A program made the position numbers and the translations under genes. A DNA stretch of 64,000 bases from Bifidobacterium sp. ESL0704 (GTDB taxonomy: Bacteria; Actinomycetota; Actinomycetes; Actinomycetales; Bifidobacteriaceae). Of the stretch, positions 59,376 through 64,000 are shown one piece after another. Under the pieces are notes generated by a model. It did not search any database. It had not been told where the DNA came from and saw only the letters and a program-made list of their open reading frames with translations. Position 1 is the first letter of the stretch. Each line of letters begins with the position of its first letter. The stretch lies in assembly GCF_029392075.1 (NCBI RefSeq), contig NZ_CP113929.1, positions 1,364,001 to 1,428,000 on the forward strand. The letters are read 5' to 3'.

Positions 59376-62033
59376 TCATTGTGTCCGCGATATGGTCGCC
59401 GTTGAGGGTTTGGCTTCATCGGAATTGCTGTGAAGCGCTGTGTAGACCGCCTGGGCCTTGGCTTTGCCGATGCCCTTGACATTCTCAAGGTCTTCAAGGC
59501 TGGCCGCGCGGATACCCTTTACCGAGCCGAAGGCACGCAGCAGTTTCTTCTGGTAGCTTTCGCCGATGCCCGGGATGTTGTCGAGCGCGGAGCGAAGGGC
59601 ACCTTTACGCCGGGACTTGCGGTGATAGGTGATGGCGAAACGATGGGATTCATCACGAACCCGCTGCAGAAGATACATGCCTTCGGACTGCCGTTTGAGG
59701 ATAAGCGGATAGTCTTCCCCGGGCATCCAGACCTCTTCGAGCCTCTTGGCGAGACCGCAGACCGCCACATCGTCGACACCGCAGTCCTTGAGGGCCTTGG
59801 CCGCGATTTCCACCTGGGGCTTGCCGCCGTCGACCACGATGAGGTTCGGCTTGTAGGCGAAATGACGCGGATGGGTGTCTTGTTGGACGACGGCATCCGC
59901 ACTGGTCAGGCCGGCGGCTTCCGTGCTTATAGTGGATTTTGTCGGAGCAGGTTCAACGCCATCATGGTTTTCGACAGACTCTTTTCCTTGATTGCCAATC
60001 GCAGACGATGACGAATCTTCGTTCCTTCCGTCGCTTCCGTCGTTTTCGGACGATGGCGACGACTCGTTGCCACTTACCGAGGGTGTCGATATCCCTGCGT
60101 CACCGGTTGCACCAGCAGCGCCGGCATCGGCGTTGGCGCCCACCTCATTCGTTGAGTCTGCAAATTGACTATGCGAAGCAGCTTTGGCCTCTTCGATCCG
60201 CTTCTCGTTGTCGATGCTCTCGCCCGTGTCTCCGGCGATGTTGCCATGGCGGAACCTGCGGGTGAGCGTCTCGTACATCGCGCTCAGATCGTCAAGCGCG
60301 CCTTTGCCGTCTTTGCCGCGAATGGCGAAACGACGGTATTCGGACTTCTTGGCTATCGCATCCTCGAACACCACCATGGAGGCGACCTGATAGATGCCGC
60401 CGATAGTGTTGGAGATATCGTAGCCTTCGATACGCAACGGGGATTCGCTGAGACCCAACGCCTTGGCCACGTCGTTCATCGCCTGCGTGCGGGCACCGAT
60501 GTCGCTGATGCGGCTCATCTTGCTGCGCTGCAACGCCTGCTTGGCATTGCTGTCGGCCCGATCCATCAGAGCCTTCTTCTCGCCGCGGCTCGGTACACGG
60601 ATTCTCACCGCAGCCCCTCGCAGGCCGCTGAGCCATTCTTCAAGTTCGTCTCGTCGGGCAGGCTCAATCGGAACCAATACTTCTCTGGGAACCGGCGAGA
60701 TCGGGGCCAGCAGATCGCTTCTGCCGGTCTGCATCCTACGCTCCCTGCGGATGCGTGTCGCTTGCGCGCGCGAGAGGCTGTCGGTGGCGGTGATGCTTTG
60801 TGTCGCGCCCAATGCGTCACGCCGTTCGACGATGTCGATGGCGCTATCGTTAGAGGCAGAGGCAGAGGCCGGAACGGAGACGGAGCCATCGTCATCAAGA
60901 CCCTCCGAATCCTTGGCGACTTCGCTGTCCTGTTCCAGCAGTTCCTCGCCGTTGCTGGGAAGATTCAACGGTACGTTGGCCTGGCTCTCCGTCTCCTCCA
61001 TCATGTCGGAATAGACCTGTGTGATGAGGTCGGCGATGAGGTCGGCATCATCGATGTCCTCGACGCGTTTGACGCTCCAATTGCGTTCGCCACGGATGGA
61101 ACCTGAACGGACGAAGAACGCATGGATGGAGGCTTCCAGCTCATCCGATTCCATGCCGAAGACATCGGCGTCCACATCCGAATCGAAAACGACCGCGTTC
61201 TGCTCGGACATGGTTTTCAGCATGGAGATCTGGTCGCGCAGCCGTGCCGCCTTCTCGAATTCCATGTCGTCGCTGGCCTGTTTCATCTCGCGGGTCAGTC
61301 CCGCGATAAAGGATGTGCCGTAACGCCCGGTGAGCACGCCGACCAGCCGCTCGCACATGCGTCGGTGATCTTTTTCGCTGATTCTTTCGACACATGGGGC
61401 CGAACATTTTCCGATGGATGCCAGCAGGCAGGGTCGGTTGGTCAGATGTGCGCGGTTGAAGACGGTCTTCGTGCAGGTCCGCACCGGAAACGCCTTGAGC
61501 AGCTTGTCAAGGCTATGGCGCAAATCCCATGCCTTGACATATGGCCCGAAATACCGTGTGTCACGGCGTTTGCGGTTGCGTGTCACCCACACCCGCGGAT
61601 ACTGTTCGCCCAACGAAACCGCCAGATACGGGTAGGTCTTGTCGTCTCGGAACACGACGTTGAATCGCGGATCGAATTCCTTGATCCAGGTGTATTCGAG
61701 CGTGAGCGCCTCAAGCTCGGTGGCGACCACGGTCCATTCGAGGCTGCGAGCGGTGAGCACCATGTTCTGCGTGCGTGGATGCAGCTCACTCAACGGCTGG
61801 AAATAGAAGGTGAGGCGGTTGCGCAGGTTCTTGGCCTTGCCGACGTAAATGACCCTGCCGTCGCCGTCACGCCATTTGTAGACGCCCGGATCGGTGGGAA
61901 TCTCGCTGGTTTCGGGGCGGAACAGGTCACGGGTGTCCCCCAACAGCCGCTTCGGCTTACCGGCATCCGCCTGAGCGGTCTTACGCCAGCCTGTGGTCGT
62001 TGCACCACCTTGTTCGTCCGCTGTTACCGCCAT
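59376..62033 (-). CDS. uvrC: Excinuclease ABC subunit C, enlarged
   Basis: 885 residues, well above the usual 600-700. N-terminal GIY-YIG domain ([26 protein letters not shown]), UVR motif near 250 ([16 protein letters not shown]), RNase H-like domain with [10 protein letters not shown] and [11 protein letters not shown], and a C-terminal helix-hairpin-helix pair ([13 protein letters not shown] and [13 protein letters not shown]). The excess lies in two low-complexity inserts: near 345-425 (Glu/Ser/Asp) and near 615-715 (Asn/Gly/Ala/Ser), the latter splitting the RNase H-like half. The nuclease residues remain. Confidence 0.93.
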   Translation of the reverse strand: MAVTADEQGGATTTGWRKTAQADAGKPKRLLGDTRDLFRPETSEIPTDPGVYKWRDGDGRVIYVGKAKNLRNRLTFYFQPLSELHPRTQNMVLTARSLEWTVVATELEALTLEYTWIKEFDPRFNVVFRDDKTYPYLAVSLGEQYPRVWVTRNRKRRDTRYFGPYVKAWDLRHSLDKLLKAFPVRTCTKTVFNRAHLTNRPCLLASIGKCSAPCVERISEKDHRRMCERLVGVLTGRYGTSFIAGLTREMKQASDDMEFEKAARLRDQISMLKTMSEQNAVVFDSDVDADVFGMESDELEASIHAFFVRSGSIRGERNWSVKRVEDIDDADLIADLITQVYSDMMEETESQANVPLNLPSNGEELLEQDSEVAKDSEGLDDDGSVSVPASASASNDSAIDIVERRDALGATQSITATDSLSRAQATRIRRERRMQTGRSDLLAPISPVPREVLVPIEPARRDELEEWLSGLRGAAVRIRVPSRGEKKALMDRADSNAKQALQRSKMSRISDIGARTQAMNDVAKALGLSESPLRIEGYDISNTIGGIYQVASMVVFEDAIAKKSEYRRFAIRGKDGKGALDDLSAMYETLTRRFRHGNIAGDTGESIDNEKRIEEAKAASHSQFADSTNEVGANADAGAAGATGDAGISTPSVSGNESSPSSENDGSDGRNEDSSSSAIGNQGKESVENHDGVEPAPTKSTISTEAAGLTSADAVVQQDTHPRHFAYKPNLIVVDGGKPQVEIAAKALKDCGVDDVAVCGLAKRLEEVWMPGEDYPLILKRQSEGMYLLQRVRDESHRFAITYHRKSRRKGALRSALDNIPGIGESYQKKLLRAFGSVKGIRAASLEDLENVKGIGKAKAQAVYTALHSNSDEAKPSTATISRTQ

Positions 62034-62077
62034 TGCCTGCCTTCCTGCATATCGCTTGGTTCCGCCTCAGTGGCCAT

Positions 62078-64000
62078 TCAGCCGAGCATGGGGCCGAGGT
62101 ATTTGCCCGTCCAGCTCTTTTCGCATTTGGCCACATGCTCCGGCGTGCCTTGGGTGACGATGGTGCCGCCGCCGTCGCCGCCTTCCGGGCCAAGGTCGAC
62201 GATCCAGTCCGCGCACTTGACCACGTCAAGGTTGTGTTCGATGACGATGACCGTGTTGCCTTTGTCGACCAGGCCTTGAAGGACCTGCAGCAGTTTGCGC
62301 ACATCCTCGAAATGCAGACCGGTGGTCGGCTCGTCGAGGATGTAGACCGTGCGCCCGGTGGAACGACGCTGCAGCTCGGTAGCGAGTTTGACACGTTGGG
62401 ATTCGCCGCCGGAAAGCGTGGTCGCGGGTTGGCCGAGACGGATGTAGCCCAGTCCGACATCGACCAAGGTGTCGAGATAGCGGGAGATGCCGGTATAGGC
62501 CTTGAAGAAGTCGGCGGCCTCGGAGATGGGCATGTTGAGCACGTCGGCCACGGATTTGCCGTTGTACTTCACCTCGAGCGTTTCGCGGTTGTAGCGTTTG
62601 CCGTGGCATTCCTCGCATTGTACGTAGACATCGGGCAGGAAATTCATCTCGATTTTGATGGTGCCGTCGCCGTGACAGGCTTCGCAACGTCCGCCTTTGA
62701 CATTGAACGAGAAGCGGCCAGGGCCATAACCGCGGACCTGGGCTTCGGGAGTCTTGGCAAACAGCTGACGGATTTTGTCCCACACGCCGGTATAGGTGGC
62801 AGGGTTGCTGCGTGGGGTACGGCCGATCGGGTTCTGGTCGACGTGGATGACCTTGTCGCACTGCTCGATGCCTTCGATGCGTGTGTGCTTGCCCGGCACG
62901 ATGCGTGCCCCGTTGAGCTTGTCGGCCAGAGACGGGTAGAGAATCGAATTGATCAACGTCGACTTTCCGGATCCGGAGACGCCGGTGATGCAGGTCATCA
63001 CGCCGAGAGGGATGGAGACGTTGATGTTCTTAAGATTGTTCTCACGAGCTCCGATGACCTTGAGCTGACGACTCCTGTCGGTCTTCCGACGTTTCTTCGG
63101 CACCTCGATCGTACGGCGGCCGGCGATGTAGTCGCCGGTGATGGAGCGCGGGGCGTCGATGACATGCGCCGCAGGCCCTGAATAGACGACTTCCCCGCCC
63201 TTTTCACCGGCTCCCGGGCCGATGTCGACCAGCCAGTCGGCCTTCTCGATGGTCTCCTGATCGTGCTCGACCACGATCAGCGTATTGCCGAGATCGCGCA
63301 GGTGATGCAGCGTCTTGATCAGTCGTTCGTTGTCGCGCTGATGCAGACCGATGGACGGCTCGTCGAGCACGTACATGACGCCGACCAGTCCGCTGCCGAT
63401 CTGGGTAGCCAGACGAATACGCTGCGCCTCGCCGCCGGAAAGCGTCTTGGCGGCACGGGACAGGGTCAGGTAGTTCAACCCGACGTCGTTCATGAAGCCG
63501 AGACGCGCTCGAATCTCTTTGAGGACCTCTCCGGCAATCACCGCGGCCGAGCCTTCGAGCCGAAGCGACCGAACCCATTTGAGGCTGCGTTCGACCGGCA
63601 TATCGCAGACGTCGGCGATGGATTTGCCGTCTACGGTGACCGCCAGCACTTCAGGACGCAGACGCTTGCCTTGGCAGGTCTGGCAAGGAACCTCACGCAT
63701 ATAGGATTCGTAATAAAGCTTCATCTGGTCGGAATCGGTCTCGTCATGACGGCGCATCAGGGTACGCACCACGCCTTCGAAACCGGTGCTGTATTCGCGA
63801 AGCCTGCCCCAACGGTTGCGATAGGAGACCTTGACCTTGAAATCATGGCCGTACATGATGGCATGCTGAATCTTCTTGGGCAGGTCTTTCCAAGGGGTGT
63901 CGAGGCTGAATCCCATCTCCTCGGCAAGGCCTTCAAGGACGTGACGATAGTATTCGCCGGTGCCCTTGGTCATGCCCCACGGTTCGATGGCGTTCTCGTT
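62078..64000 (-). CDS. uvrA: Excinuclease ABC subunit A, C-terminal part
   Basis: The last 640 residues of UvrA; the reading frame runs off the right edge. The zinc-finger CxxC pairs are seen ([14 protein letters not shown], and [10 protein letters not shown] with [12 protein letters not shown]). Two ABC signatures, [17 protein letters not shown] and [15 protein letters not shown], and the Walker [12 protein letters not shown] belong to the paired ATPase domains. It recognises damaged DNA and loads UvrB. It is 44 bases upstream of uvrC and probably co-transcribed. Confidence 0.97.
   Translation of the reverse strand, partial: NENAIEPWGMTKGTGEYYRHVLEGLAEEMGFSLDTPWKDLPKKIQHAIMYGHDFKVKVSYRNRWGRLREYSTGFEGVVRTLMRRHDETDSDQMKLYYESYMREVPCQTCQGKRLRPEVLAVTVDGKSIADVCDMPVERSLKWVRSLRLEGSAAVIAGEVLKEIRARLGFMNDVGLNYLTLSRAAKTLSGGEAQRIRLATQIGSGLVGVMYVLDEPSIGLHQRDNERLIKTLHHLRDLGNTLIVVEHDQETIEKADWLVDIGPGAGEKGGEVVYSGPAAHVIDAPRSITGDYIAGRRTIEVPKKRRKTDRSRQLKVIGARENNLKNINVSIPLGVMTCITGVSGSGKSTLINSILYPSLADKLNGARIVPGKHTRIEGIEQCDKVIHVDQNPIGRTPRSNPATYTGVWDKIRQLFAKTPEAQVRGYGPGRFSFNVKGGRCEACHGDGTIKIEMNFLPDVYVQCEECHGKRYNRETLEVKYNGKSVADVLNMPISEAADFFKAYTGISRYLDTLVDVGLGYIRLGQPATTLSGGESQRVKLATELQRRSTGRTVYILDEPTTGLHFEDVRKLLQVLQGLVDKGNTVIVIEHNLDVVKCADWIVDLGPEGGDGGGTIVTQGTPEHVAKCEKSWTGKYLGPMLG

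Overview
The window looks like a Bifidobacterium chromosome, or that of a very close relative. The core genes are GC-rich. Transketolase and transaldolase sit side by side, as the bifid shunt needs. Cytidylate kinase and the GTPase Der are fused into one protein. The order thrS-pgsA-pimA-like-yebC-ruvCAB-yajC and the block uvrA-uvrC-aroE-rapZ-whiA-pgk-tpiA-secG are typical of high-GC Gram-positives. Function calls rest on motifs read by eye; no database search was possible.

Region 1 (1-14,254) is a layered accessory island ending at a tRNA-Pro(GGG) gene. From left to right it holds the tail of a glycosyltransferase, a decayed excisionase-like gene, an AT-rich two-gene DUF262 operon (candidate anti-phage or type IV restriction system), the last 31 codons of a tyrosine integrase, a decayed IS256/IS1249-like element with terminal inverted repeats, and an ArsR/MFS efflux pair with a palindromic operator. 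Next comes a roughly 4.8 kb element (9,372-14,214) bounded by 116-127 bp direct repeats that include the 3' end of tRNA-Pro. Inside it are two paralogous secreted proteins flanking a small membrane protein, a second decayed excisionase-like gene, and an orphan multi-pass membrane protein. No integrase is left in it. The twin secreted proteins with the membrane protein are the best candidate here for an undescribed system.

Region 2 (14,397-42,000) is core genome, mostly on the minus strand. It covers cmk-der with a pseudouridine synthase, an aquaporin-family channel, purH, a DUF6350 protein, sucCD, apt, yajC, ruvBAC, yebC, a phosphatidylinositol-mannoside set (pimA-like, acyltransferase, PIP synthase) and thrS. 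A tRNA group (Gly, Val, Val, Cys, Gly), a CDF metal transporter, PAC2, uppP, a fructosamine-kinase-like protein, and hrcA-dnaJ under a perfect CIRCE operator follow.

Region 3 (42,166-53,226) starts with tkt and tal. It then enters a second, smaller accessory patch: a DUF697-type GTPase, unrecognised reading-frame remnants, a secreted four-cysteine small protein, and a convergent three-gene ABC transporter. An alpha/beta hydrolase and a HAD phosphatase come next. Region 4 (53,345-64,000) is the conserved secG-tpiA-pgk-whiA-rapZ-aroE-uvrC-uvrA block; uvrA runs off the right edge.

Two long imperfect hairpins with a shared core, one upstream of thrS and one after tal, look like members of a dispersed palindromic repeat family.
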